Assembly: GCA_031282605.1 (NCBI GenBank)
Contig: JAITDK010000284.1
Span: forward strand, 1-14,587
From: Oscillospiraceae bacterium
GTDB lineage: Bacteria; Bacillota; Clostridia; Christensenellales; Aristaeellaceae
Length of the DNA: 14,587 bases
Reading direction: 5' to 3'
Part shown: positions 6,110-13,750 of the stretch, one piece after another
Layout of the letters: every line of letters begins with the position of its first letter
Position numbering within the stretch: the first letter of the stretch is position 1
Notes under the pieces: model-generated
What the model saw: the letters and a program-made list of their open reading frames with translations, nothing else
Databases searched by the model: none
Told to the model about the DNA's origin: nothing
Program-made: the position numbers and the translations under genes

Positions 6110-7079
6110 TCGCGCTGACCGCTTGCTCGAAATTAACCGCTGCCGAGGCGTGAGCCGGGCGCGGCGCTGCCGTCAGTCCCGGTGCGGGCGGCGCGTCTGG
6201 CAGGAGCGTCGGCAATATAATGAGCGTCTGCGGCATATCCGGCTCCGGCAGTTTAGGCGGTTCCGCCGACTGATTGACTAGGCGGCGCGCCAGTACGGTT
6301 ATTATATCAATGTCGACGGACATGTCAAATTTGCGCGCGAAGTGGCACGCTGACGACGTCAGCTGATCCAGATCCGCTATCGTGAACACCTTTGGGTGCG
6401 GGCCTCCCCTGTTGTTCGAGAAAGGCCATTCAATCAAGCGCATGTTCCGGCTAGGAAACCAACACTCCTGAGCACCTGACCATCGGCTCCGAAAACGGGA
6501 GTTCATCAGCAGCGTTTGCACGCATTTCTCATCCGGCGTGTAATAGTTTTCAAACAGAACCTTTATCACTGCTTCCTCTTCTAGCAGGAATACCGCGAAT
6601 TCATGCGTGATGCTGAACCATTGGCTGCCCTTGTACACCTTGAAGCCGTTCATTCCCATGGCGGCGGCCTTCTTGGTCAATCGAACCAGCGCGACGCTAG
6701 GCTCCTTGTATTCCGTAGCCGCCACGAACTCGATGTTTCCGTTCCGCGCATAGAAGTCATGGATCTCGTCCTGTGTTTTCAGCGGCATATCCATGCCGGA
6801 TATCAGATGGTAATACGCGTGGTTCGTTTGGGTAGCCTTGCGCAACAGCGCCAACTCCGCCTCGAACATTGAGTACTTGCCCCAGCGGATATACACCTCG
6901 CGCATGAATACCACTGGGCTGCTTTGGCAGCAGGCGGCCAGCTCGTTCAGAGGCGCCCGGCGTACATACATGTCTATGTGCACGTAGATGTCGTTATCCG
7001 GATGATCCAGCAATATCAGAAGCAGCTTGAGTTGGCTGAAGTTCGTGTGGGCCATTATCATATAGGCATGGCGCGCCAT
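5904..7079 (-). CDS. GT14-family (core-2/I-branching type) glycosyltransferase with antisense tail
   Basis: Residues are numbered here from an in-frame ATG at 7112. The likelier start is Met12 at 7079: homologs as I recall begin M-x-HAYxIMAH, and GAGAGG lies 12 bases upstream, while the 7112 start has no ribosome binding site. Family marks: MIMAHTNFSQLKLLLILLD and DIYVHID (12-47), RWGKYSMFEAELALL (77-90), YHLISGMDMPLKTQDEIHDF (101-120), GSQWFSITHEFAVFL (162-176), YYTPDEKCVQTLL (190-202), and FARKFD near 258-263. These match the Branch domain (PF02485) that transfers a sugar, typically GlcNAc or xylose, from a nucleotide donor. No membrane helix is seen. The domain ends near 278; a Pro/Ala-rich stretch follows (283-320), and residues from about 335 to the end (402) are read antisense to the ATPase gene and look Arg-rich and unstructured. 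It probably acts in capsule or surface glycan synthesis; acceptor unknown. Confidence 0.8.
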   Translation of the reverse strand: MARHAYMIMAHTNFSQLKLLLILLDHPDNDIYVHIDMYVRRAPLNELAACCQSSPVVFMREVYIRWGKYSMFEAELALLRKATQTNHAYYHLISGMDMPLKTQDEIHDFYARNGNIEFVAATEYKEPSVALVRLTKKAAAMGMNGFKVYKGSQWFSITHEFAVFLLEEEAVIKVLFENYYTPDEKCVQTLLMNSRFRSRWSGAQECWFPSRNMRLIEWPFSNNRGGPHPKVFTIADLDQLTSSACHFARKFDMSVDIDIITVLARRLVNQSAEPPKLPEPDMPQTLIILPTLLPDAPPAPGLTAAPRPAHASAAVNFEQAVSAIKHKRQWRKPRRPVPLPSVRREVQVHRDPAAARTLVSLEARQGQAPQDAASRRIPRAEYLLRQPRRLR

Positions 7080-7080
7080 G
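7067..7080. repeat. 14-bp perfect palindrome at the glycosyltransferase start
   Basis: CATGGCGCGCCATG equals its own reverse complement. It includes the likely ATG of the glycosyltransferase (minus strand, 7079-7077), so in mRNA it could mask the start codon, or two DNA-binding half-sites could sit here. Confidence 0.5.
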
Positions 7081-7427
7081 TTCGGTTGCATCCTCTCAAC
7101 GCACTTAATCATAAAATCTTAACGATACAGGGTATATATAGAAGCCTTGTTCAGTTTATGACGCTAGCGCTGATATGTTTCCGGTTCGCCTATAGCACGG
7201 GTAGGAAATCGGCGCGCCGACGCAAAAACGGCGTCACGCTTCGACGCTGCTCTGGATTTGCGGCATTGCCAATGCTATTGATTATGCTATTATTCGCCGC
7301 CACACTCAATTGCTTAATTGCTCAATAAATATATGATTCTGCCATTATGGCTGTTGCAAATAGGTATGCTAAGCTGGCGTGCCGTTTTCCCCACTCATAA
7401 ATGACACGACAAGACCCTATCTTCGGA

Positions 7428-7466
7428 GGCTGTTAGCCGCATATGATAATTATGCAGCCAACAGCC
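7428..7466. other. Two-tier hairpin downstream of the trans-sulfuration gene
   Basis: GGCTGTT (7428-7434) pairs with AACAGCC (7460-7466). After a symmetric AGCC/AGCC internal loop, GCATA pairs with TATGC around a seven-base loop. An outer CGGAGG/CCTCC pairing (7424-7429 with 7476-7480) competes with the lower stem. No T-run follows. Confidence 0.4.
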
Positions 7467-7491
7467 GTGATTCGACCTCCCGCAGGTCAGA

Positions 7492-7545
7492 GCGCCATGC
7501 GCGATTGACCCGCGGCTCCCGCTCACTAACACAATCGCGTGGCGC
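7492..7545 (-). terminator. Imperfect inverted repeat just past the trans-sulfuration gene, possible transcript end
   Basis: GCGCCATGCGCGATTG (7492-7507) and CAATCGCGTGGCGC (7532-7545) are complementary except for two extra bases, with a 24-base loop. The repeat begins three bases after the stop codon of the 7549-8748 gene. There is no T-tract, so a role as 3' end or stabiliser is only probable. Confidence 0.35.
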
Positions 7546-7548
7546 GCC

Positions 7549-8748
7549 TTAGTTCAGCGACTTGCCGTAGATCGCTTGCTCTAGATCCGCCTTTAGATCC
7601 TTTATGTTCTCTATGCCTACCGATAGGCGCAGCAGCTTGCTCGTTATGCCCCGGGCTTCCTTTACCTCGGGCGGCACGTCCGCGTGGGTCTGCATCGTCG
7701 GATATGTTATCAGCGACTCTATCCCGCCCAGACTCTCCGCGAATTGCACCACCTGCACCCGCTCCAGCACCCCGTGCGCCAGCGCCTCATCCTTCGTCGT
7801 GAACGATATCATCGCCCCGAACCCGCTTGCCTGACGCTTGCTCAACTCCAGTCCCGGATGATCGTCCAGCCCTGGATAATAAACCGCCGTCACCGCTGGA
7901 TCGGCCTTGCGCGTCTGCGCCTTCAGCCAGCGCGCGATCTCCATCGCGTTCTCCTGCTGGCGATCCATCCTCACCGGCAGCGTCTTGATACCACGCAGCA
8001 CCAGGTACGCGTCCATCGGCCCTATGCACGCGCCCGTCGTCTTGTATAAATACCTCAGCCGCTCCGACAGCTCCGGTCTCGCCGTAACCAAGAAACCCGC
8101 CAGCACGTCATTGTGCCCGCCCAGATACTTCGTTCCGCTGTGCAGCGCTATGTCCGCCCCAAGCGCTATCGGCTTCATCAAGTACGGCGTTAGAAACGTG
8201 TTGTCCACTATCAGCAGACACCCGCTCTTCTTGCATATCTCGGCCAGCGCCGCCACGTCGCTTACTATCATCATAGGGTTGGTCGGCGTTTCCACAAACA
8301 GCGCCTTCGTGTTCGACCGTATCGCGGCTCGAACCGCCCCGGTATCCGACGTGTCAACGTACGATACGTCTACGCCATTCTTGCCGCTGATCGCGCTGAA
8401 CAGCCTCACCGACCCGCCGTACAGATCGTCCGACGCTATTATGTGATCGCCCGGCGCGAACAGCTCCATCAGACACGCTATGGCCGCCATGCCTGTCGTG
8501 AACGCTATCGCGTCGTCGCCGCCCTCCAGCGTCGCCATCGTTTCCTCAAGCGCCTGGCGCGTCGGATTCTGCAACCTTGAATAATCGAACCCCGTGCTCC
8601 TGCCCACTCCTAGATGCGCGAAGGTTGCGCTCTGATATATCGGCGTGGTCAGCGCGCCCGTTTTGTCGGCGTTGGTGCGCGTGCCGTGCAGAGCCAGCGT
8701 CTCGAACGCCAGATCCCTTACGTGATTATCCCCGAGTGTGTTTGGCAT
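7549..8748 (-). CDS. Trans-sulfuration PLP enzyme (cystathionine gamma-synthase / beta-lyase / gamma-lyase family)
   Basis: 399 residues, normal for the Cys/Met-metabolism PLP family. The PLP lysine is Lys207 in HSGTKYLGGHNDVLAG. Tyr56 and Arg58 in FDYSRLQNPTR bind the cofactor phosphate across the subunit interface, and Asp182 in IVDNTFLTPYLMKP holds the pyridine nitrogen. FVETPTNPMM and the C-terminal LLRLSVGIEN are further family marks. The enzyme would make or break cystathionine, or release H2S from Cys or homocysteine, in the cytoplasm; members differ by few residues, so I do not assign metB, metC or mccB. The start follows AGGTGG, which lies inside the end of the pmbA-like gene; the stop-to-start gap is seven bases, so translation is probably coupled. 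It is the last gene of a four-gene operon, and no sulfur-metabolism neighbours are visible. Confidence 0.9.
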   Translation of the reverse strand: MPNTLGDNHVRDLAFETLALHGTRTNADKTGALTTPIYQSATFAHLGVGRSTGFDYSRLQNPTRQALEETMATLEGGDDAIAFTTGMAAIACLMELFAPGDHIIASDDLYGGSVRLFSAISGKNGVDVSYVDTSDTGAVRAAIRSNTKALFVETPTNPMMIVSDVAALAEICKKSGCLLIVDNTFLTPYLMKPIALGADIALHSGTKYLGGHNDVLAGFLVTARPELSERLRYLYKTTGACIGPMDAYLVLRGIKTLPVRMDRQQENAMEIARWLKAQTRKADPAVTAVYYPGLDDHPGLELSKRQASGFGAMISFTTKDEALAHGVLERVQVVQFAESLGGIESLITYPTMQTHADVPPEVKEARGITSKLLRLSVGIENIKDLKADLEQAIYGKSLN

Positions 8749-8755
8749 AATCCAC

Positions 8756-10195
8756 CTACTTCCCCGCTACTGACAGCGTTCCGACCCATACCGACGGGCT
8801 GCCAGCGCCGCCGAACGGAAACCGCAGATCCGATCCTACCGCCTTGATATGCTTGAGCATGTCGAAGAAGTTCCCCGCGACGGTGATCTGCTCGACCGGC
8901 TCGGCCTTCTTCCCGCCGCGCACCCGATAACCCTTCGACAGCAGCGAGAATTCGCCCGATATATCGTTCGCGCCCGAGTGCGTTCCGGCCAGATCCGTTA
9001 TCACCAATCCCTCGCCCATCCTCTCGCACAACGCGTCCAGGTCGTTCTCTCCGGGCTGGAAGTGGAAGTTGCTCGGCGCGACCTTGACCGTCGCGGCATA
9101 ACTGCCCTTCGACGCGTTGCCCGTCGCCGCCACTCCATCCTTCTTCGCCGTTTTCAGATTGTGCAGCAGCGTGGTCAGCTTGCCGCCGTCGATCACGTTC
9201 TTGGGGAATGTCGCGACCCCTTCGTCGTCGAACGGTCTCGAGCCGGGTCCGCCCTCGCGGTGAGGATCGTCCTTCAGCGTTACGCACGGCGCCGCGATCG
9301 TTTCTCCCACTTTGCCATTGAGCAGCGACAACCCCTTTTGCGTGTTCTCCGCCGAGAATACGCCTTGGAACGTCATCAGCATCATGCTCATGGCGTCAAA
9401 CCGGAGTATCACTTCGTACGATCCGCTCTCGCACGGCGCGGCGTCCAGCATGAAGACCGCCTCCGCCACCGCCTCTCGCGCCAGCTCTTCCATTGGCAGG
9501 TCGGACAAATTTCGTGCCAGCCTCAACCCCAGCGAATCGGATGTACGTTCTCCCCGCTTGGCCACGGGCGTCACTATCGCGCCGATCCCATCCGCCTCAT
9601 GGCGCAGGTTCAACCCGTTCGTGCCCACGATGCGCACTTGAGTATGGGTAGATTCGACGCCGTTCTGATAGCCCAGCTTAGTCACGTGCGGATCCAGGCT
9701 GAGCGCCAGTTTTTCCAGATCGCACGCGTACTTTATCTTTTCGTCGGCTGTGCCGCCGCCGGGCGTCCTTGCCAGCGTGTCAAGCTCGGCGTATGACGGG
9801 CTGCCTTCGAACAGGAACTGTTCGTCCGGATCCTCTATCAGCGACGCGCTCTCCAGCACCCGCGACACCAGCATATCGATCGCGTCGTCGTCGAACGCCT
9901 CGGTATACGCGGTGCCCATCTTGCCCCCGATCAGCGCGCGCAGCGCCAACCCGCCCGAGCTATTCACGCCGTACTCGCTGACCTCGCCGCTCTCCACGAA
10001 CGATTGGAACGACTCCGTCTTGCGCAGATACGCCTCGGCCTTATCGACGCCGCCGGCCTTGGCCGCCGCCAGGAGTTTCTCGATGAATATATCCAACGCG
10101 TCTTTTTGCGGCGCGCGGCGCGAATCGGGCGCGCATCCGCATAACCCCGAAGGGGTTCTTTCCTGTTCGCGCGCGGTTTTATTTTGCGTAGACAT
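8756..10195 (-). CDS. pmbA: TldD/PmbA-family protein, PmbA (TldE) subunit
   Basis: 479 residues. It is the non-catalytic partner of TldD: the fold is shared but there is no HExxxH. Family marks include AEAYLRKTESFQSFVESGEV near 55-75, a Gly-rich SGGLALRALIGGKMGTAYTE, and the C-terminal DLAGTHSGANDISGEFSLLS, GYRVRGGK and NFFDMLKHIKAVGSDL. In E. coli the TldD-PmbA complex is a cytoplasmic protease that unfolds and cleaves small peptides and matures microcin B17. The ATG at 10195 has GAGGAGGG close upstream, which fixes the start but gives about 33 residues ahead of the usual family start; this extension is Arg/Pro/Cys-rich and its codons form a hairpin (10143-10157). The gene begins 12 bases after the tldD stop, so the two subunits are made together. 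Confidence 0.9.
   Translation of the reverse strand: MSTQNKTAREQERTPSGLCGCAPDSRRAPQKDALDIFIEKLLAAAKAGGVDKAEAYLRKTESFQSFVESGEVSEYGVNSSGGLALRALIGGKMGTAYTEAFDDDAIDMLVSRVLESASLIEDPDEQFLFEGSPSYAELDTLARTPGGGTADEKIKYACDLEKLALSLDPHVTKLGYQNGVESTHTQVRIVGTNGLNLRHEADGIGAIVTPVAKRGERTSDSLGLRLARNLSDLPMEELAREAVAEAVFMLDAAPCESGSYEVILRFDAMSMMLMTFQGVFSAENTQKGLSLLNGKVGETIAAPCVTLKDDPHREGGPGSRPFDDEGVATFPKNVIDGGKLTTLLHNLKTAKKDGVAATGNASKGSYAATVKVAPSNFHFQPGENDLDALCERMGEGLVITDLAGTHSGANDISGEFSLLSKGYRVRGGKKAEPVEQITVAGNFFDMLKHIKAVGSDLRFPFGGAGSPSVWVGTLSVAGK
10143..10157 (-). other. Hairpin inside the 5' coding region of pmbA
   Basis: AACCCC and GGGGTT enclose a three-base loop, giving six perfect pairs about 40 bases downstream of the pmbA start codon. 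On mRNA the loop reads UUC. It could modulate translation of pmbA relative to tldD. Confidence 0.35.
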
Positions 10196-10207
10196 AGCTA
10201 TCCCTCC

Positions 10208-11593
10208 TCAACGTCCGCCGACCGTCAGCGATGAAACGCGTATCATCGGCTGGCCGACGTTTGTCGGCACGCTGCCGCTGATCGAGCCGCACATGCCCTG
10301 CGCCATGCGCATATTTCGACCCACGCGGTCAATCTTCGTCAGTATCTCGCTGCCACGGCCTATCAGCGACGCGCCGCGCACCGGCTCGGTTATCTTGCCG
10401 TCCTTCACCAAATAACCCTCCTGCACGGCAAAATTGAACTCGCCCGTGGTCGGGTTGACCGATCCGCCGCCCATCGTCTTGGCGTACAGCCCGTCGCCCA
10501 TCGTGCGGATCATCTCGTCGTCGTCGGCGGTTCCGGCGGCGATATACGTGTTGCGCATCCTAGACGTCGGCGCGTACGAATATCCCTCGCGGCGGCTGCT
10601 GCCCGTGATCGGCATGTTCATCCGGCGTGAGTTGAGCCTGTCTATCATGTAATTCTTCAGGACGCCGTTCTCGATCAGAACCAGCCTGTTGGACGGCGTG
10701 CCCTCGTCGTCTATGTTGATCGAACCCCACTCGCCGGGCATCGTGCCGTCGTCTATCGCGGTGACTATATCCGACGCGATTTTCAGGCCGATCTTGCCGG
10801 CGAATTCACTTAAGCCCCGCGCGACGCTCGTCGCCTCAAGCGAATGTCCGCATGCCTCGTGGAATATCACGCCGCCAAAACCGTTGTCTATCACGACCGG
10901 CATCACCCCCGCCGGGCTTTGACGCGCGTGCAGCATCGTGACGGCCATACGCGCGGCCGTCTTCGCGTGGGCTTCGATATCCAGCGCCTGCGCGAACTCC
11001 GCGCCCTGCAGCGCGCCGGGTCCGCTGAACCCTATCTGATTCTCTGTGCCGTCGGACGCGACGGCCTGCAGCGAGGCTCTGGTATACACGCGGCGATCGC
11101 TGACGAGCAGCCCCTCGCTGTTGGCGATTGTCACCTGTTGATCCCAATCCACGTAGCGGCATACGGTCTGCGTTATCTCGCTTGAGATCGACTTCATCGC
11201 CGCGTCCGCCGCTCGAAGGCGATCCACGCGCCACGCGTTACCGACGTCTCCGGGTAGTCTCCTCACTGGATGCAGGTTCGCCGCGATCGATCCCGTCAGA
11301 CGTACGCTGGCTGATTCTATGTGTTCCGTTTCCTTCAGCGCGGACGCCGCCTGCGACGCGCAGTCCAGCAGTCCCGCCTCCTCGAAGTCGTTTGTGTAGG
11401 CGTATATGCTGCGTATGCCCTTGAACACACGCACCCCCACGCCATGCAGGCGGCCGGTGTTCACGATCTCGACCTTTCCCCCCTGCAGCATGATCGAGTT
11501 ATTAAGCCGATCCTCGAAGAACAGCTCCGCGAAATCCCCGCCTGTTGAAAGCGCCTGCGTCAGCGCGCGCTCCGCCAATTGCCTCTTGACCAT
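10208..11593 (-). CDS. tldD: TldD metalloprotease subunit
   Basis: 461 residues, typical length. The zinc site is HEACGH at 245-250 (HExxxH; E. coli has HEGIGH), inside GFGGVIFHEACGHSLEATSV. The third ligand is probably Cys435 in MAQGMCGSISGSV, followed by NVGQPMIRVSSLTVGG, the standard C-terminus. Other marks are DDGTMPGEWGSINIDDEGTP and NYMIDRLNSRRMNMPITGSS (about 278-338), which form the substrate channel in known structures. With PmbA it should form a heteromeric protease that threads and degrades short unfolded peptides; the natural substrate here is not visible, as no RiPP precursor gene was found nearby. GGAGGT precedes the ATG by five bases. The gene follows the TPR gene by 22 bases and is followed by pmbA after 12. 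Confidence 0.95.
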   Translation of the reverse strand: MVKRQLAERALTQALSTGGDFAELFFEDRLNNSIMLQGGKVEIVNTGRLHGVGVRVFKGIRSIYAYTNDFEEAGLLDCASQAASALKETEHIESASVRLTGSIAANLHPVRRLPGDVGNAWRVDRLRAADAAMKSISSEITQTVCRYVDWDQQVTIANSEGLLVSDRRVYTRASLQAVASDGTENQIGFSGPGALQGAEFAQALDIEAHAKTAARMAVTMLHARQSPAGVMPVVIDNGFGGVIFHEACGHSLEATSVARGLSEFAGKIGLKIASDIVTAIDDGTMPGEWGSINIDDEGTPSNRLVLIENGVLKNYMIDRLNSRRMNMPITGSSRREGYSYAPTSRMRNTYIAAGTADDDEMIRTMGDGLYAKTMGGGSVNPTTGEFNFAVQEGYLVKDGKITEPVRGASLIGRGSEILTKIDRVGRNMRMAQGMCGSISGSVPTNVGQPMIRVSSLTVGGR

Positions 11594-11615
11594 CGCTACC
11601 TCCGCTTGTATTGAT

Positions 11616-13619
11616 CTACCGATCTACCGGATATTCTGCCAGCAACGATTCATATTCTTGCGTGTTCGTCAATGTTTTTAGCACCCAATTCCCCTTCGCC
11701 GCCTCCGGATACCATCCCAGCTCGCAGGCCTCGCGTATATAATTGAGGCAGGCGGCTTCGTCGCCTTGCAGATACGCCGTCTCGGCCGACACCAGCGCGG
11801 CGGTTACCTCAGCCTCTGACAGCGCGCCGGGGGTCATGACGCCCGTTTCTATCGACGCCGACGCGCGATCCATCCATTTCGTCGTCTCGGCGAAGTCGCC
11901 CAGCAGCGCATAGCATTCGGCGGCCGCCAGATAATCCATCGACTTGGCCGGCGTGAGTCCAGCCAGAAGCGAGGAGGCTTCGCCGGTTTGCCCATCCATC
12001 GCCAGCAGCGCGGCGCGGGTATACTGGAGCGACCGCTTCGCCATGAACGGAAACTGCGCCTCGATACCGTCATACGTCGTCAGCGCGGCGCCGTAATCCC
12101 CTGAAGCGGCCTCGATCGCCAATGCCAGGCGCAGCGTCCAATAACGGTTAGGATACTCCTCCTCCAAACGCGTCAACGTCTCCCGCGCTTCATCCAGCCG
12201 ACCCTGCTGGCATAGCAGCATACCCAGGTTATACAGCGGCGCCGGATCCTTCAACGCGTAGTCCGCCGCGTCCAGGTAAGACTGCTCCGCCCGGCTCCAT
12301 TGTCCCGCCAGTTGCAGCATATCCCCGCGCAGGTTATTCACGTCGGGATCAGACTCACCCAACTCTTCCTCCGCGCGATCGAGATACTCACCCGCGGCGG
12401 CTGGATCGTCGGCTTCGTACAGCGCCGCCATCGCGCGGAACAGCCAGCTGACGCCGTCGCTGGGATCAGCCTCCAGAACGGCGGCGAACAACGCTTCGGC
12501 GTCCTCAATGCGTCCGGCGTAATAGGCGGCTATGGCCTCCAGGCGCGAGGCGGCTCCGCCCTCTCTCGAGGCCAGGGTCTCAGCGTCCGCCCGAGCCTCG
12601 TCGAACCGATCCATCCACAGGTACGCGTATACCCGCTGATACCTGGCCTCGACGTCGCCGGAATTGCGCTTGATCAGCGCGTCGAGATCCTTCAGCGCGG
12701 CTTCGGGGTCGTACAGATCCCACAGCTTGAACCGCGCGCGCTCTAGGAACATGCTCGCGTCCTGGCTGGCGCCTATAGCGTGCTCCAGCGAACGCGCCGC
12801 CGCCTTCCATTGACCCGCGCGCTGCTGCTCACCGTATAGCATCGCGTAGGTGTATGTCACATCCTCGTCCCCGGCCTGCTCGATGCGCAGCATCTTCGTT
12901 AACGCCTCGACCGCCTCCGCGTAACGATGGACGTAATCCAGCGCCTCGGCGTACGATTGCAGCAGCCACGTGTTCTCGGGATCGATCAGCAGCCCGGCCT
13001 CGGCCGCGGCTATGGCTTCTTCATAGTCGCCGTTCAGGTTGAATACATCCGCCAGTTTCGCGTATGTGTCCGTGTTTCCGGTCTTGGCGGCTATCTTCTC
13101 TTGCAGCATTACGACCGCCTCGGCGGAACGGTCGCTGAACAGCAGCGCGTTGATGATCTCGTCCTCATAAGCCGCGGCGTTGTCGGGATCGGACGTGATC
13201 CTCGATCGCAGCATCGCTATCGCCTCGTCCGCGCGGTTCGCGAACGCCAGCATATACGTCAACCCTTCAGTATGGCCGTCCAGTTCGCGGCGATCCAGCG
13301 CCTGCACCGCTATCATCAAGTCGACCATGTCCTCTATGCCGATCAGGTCGGAATCCCACGCGAACTCCATCGCGTCGTCGACCAGCTCGTTCGATACGTC
13401 GGGATCGCGCAGTATCGACAGCAGCAGCGCCCGGCACGCGCCGGGGTTGCGGATGGTCTGGGCTTGTTTGAGTTTCGCGCGCAGCGCACCGTCGTCGGCT
13501 GCGCTCGCGAATGCCGGGACGGGTTCGGGCGTGAGTCCGTCCGCCTGAACCGACGCCGCTGCGACCATTATCACCATTAACATAATCAGCGCGAACGCCG
13601 ATGCGCGGAATCGTTTCAT
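11616..13619 (-). CDS. Exported TPR-repeat protein
   Basis: 667 residues. The ATG at 13619 is chosen over an in-frame ATG at 13691 because it has AACGGAGG seven bases upstream and begins a clear signal peptide: KRFR, a hydrophobic core ALIMLMVIMVAAA, and an SVQA cleavage site near residue 25. There is no lipobox Cys. The rest is nearly all helical, with roughly a dozen tetratricopeptide-like units, the clearest being YAKLADVFNLNGDYEEAIAA followed by GLLIDPENTWLL, and PLYNLGMLLCQQGRLDEARE. It is acidic overall. TPR arrays hold protein partners; a role in assembling something at the outer face of the membrane is inference. It is the first gene of the operon with tldD and pmbA, although those act in the cytoplasm, so joint function is not obvious. 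Confidence 0.85.
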   Translation of the reverse strand: MKRFRASAFALIMLMVIMVAAASVQADGLTPEPVPAFASAADDGALRAKLKQAQTIRNPGACRALLLSILRDPDVSNELVDDAMEFAWDSDLIGIEDMVDLMIAVQALDRRELDGHTEGLTYMLAFANRADEAIAMLRSRITSDPDNAAAYEDEIINALLFSDRSAEAVVMLQEKIAAKTGNTDTYAKLADVFNLNGDYEEAIAAAEAGLLIDPENTWLLQSYAEALDYVHRYAEAVEALTKMLRIEQAGDEDVTYTYAMLYGEQQRAGQWKAAARSLEHAIGASQDASMFLERARFKLWDLYDPEAALKDLDALIKRNSGDVEARYQRVYAYLWMDRFDEARADAETLASREGGAASRLEAIAAYYAGRIEDAEALFAAVLEADPSDGVSWLFRAMAALYEADDPAAAGEYLDRAEEELGESDPDVNNLRGDMLQLAGQWSRAEQSYLDAADYALKDPAPLYNLGMLLCQQGRLDEARETLTRLEEEYPNRYWTLRLALAIEAASGDYGAALTTYDGIEAQFPFMAKRSLQYTRAALLAMDGQTGEASSLLAGLTPAKSMDYLAAAECYALLGDFAETTKWMDRASASIETGVMTPGALSEAEVTAALVSAETAYLQGDEAACLNYIREACELGWYPEAAKGNWVLKTLTNTQEYESLLAEYPVDR

Positions 13620-13696
13620 CACGCAGCCTCCGTTACATGTAATATATATAGATTCAACGCGCCGTCGGATAATTCCTGCCAGGCGCGGCAATAATA
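13620..13696. promoter_or_regulatory. Divergent promoter region between the TPR operon and the kinase-like gene
   Basis: Contains an AT run that reads TATATATATT on the minus strand (13641-13650), about 22 bases before the TPR start codon, and TTGAAT immediately upstream of it. The spacing does not give a standard -35/-10 pair, so the exact elements are undecided. The minus-strand operon and the plus-strand kinase-like gene must both be transcribed from here or from the adjoining 50 bases. Confidence 0.3.
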
Positions 13697-13750
13697 ATGG
13701 CGGTTCGGCGAATGATTGCAGGAGAATGCCGTATCACGGCGAATCTAAGT

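Larger units (their letters stand above)
7080..7548. other. Non-coding region with several hairpins
   Basis: No convincing gene. Bases 7250-7360 are AT-rich and carry short direct repeats (ATGCTATT at 7272 and 7284; AATTGCT twice near 7306-7320), which would suit the promoter region of the minus-strand glycosyltransferase, though no clean -35/-10 pair stands out. Bases 7428-7545 hold the structured 3' flank of the trans-sulfuration gene. A plus-strand frame from ATG 7158 to TAA 7328 (56 residues, hydrophobic end) has no ribosome binding site and was not called. Confidence 0.5.

Noticed and set aside
7158..7328. 56-residue plus-strand frame with a hydrophobic C-terminus
   Set aside because: No ribosome binding site, and it is the tail of a longer antisense frame across the glycosyltransferase start. 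The hydrophobic end comes from AT-rich sequence.
8849..9796. Long plus-strand open frame of 315 codons opposite pmbA
   Set aside because: Arg/His-rich composition typical of the complement of a GC-rich gene; pmbA on the other strand is unmistakable.
8756..11593. tldD/pmbA as part of a RiPP (microcin-like) gene cluster
   Set aside because: No precursor peptide, cyclodehydratase, radical SAM or export gene found on either strand of the window. TldD/PmbA are widespread outside such clusters.
13620..13691. 24-residue N-terminal extension of the TPR protein
   Set aside because: It would place a signal peptide internally. The downstream ATG has a strong ribosome binding site and starts the signal peptide exactly.
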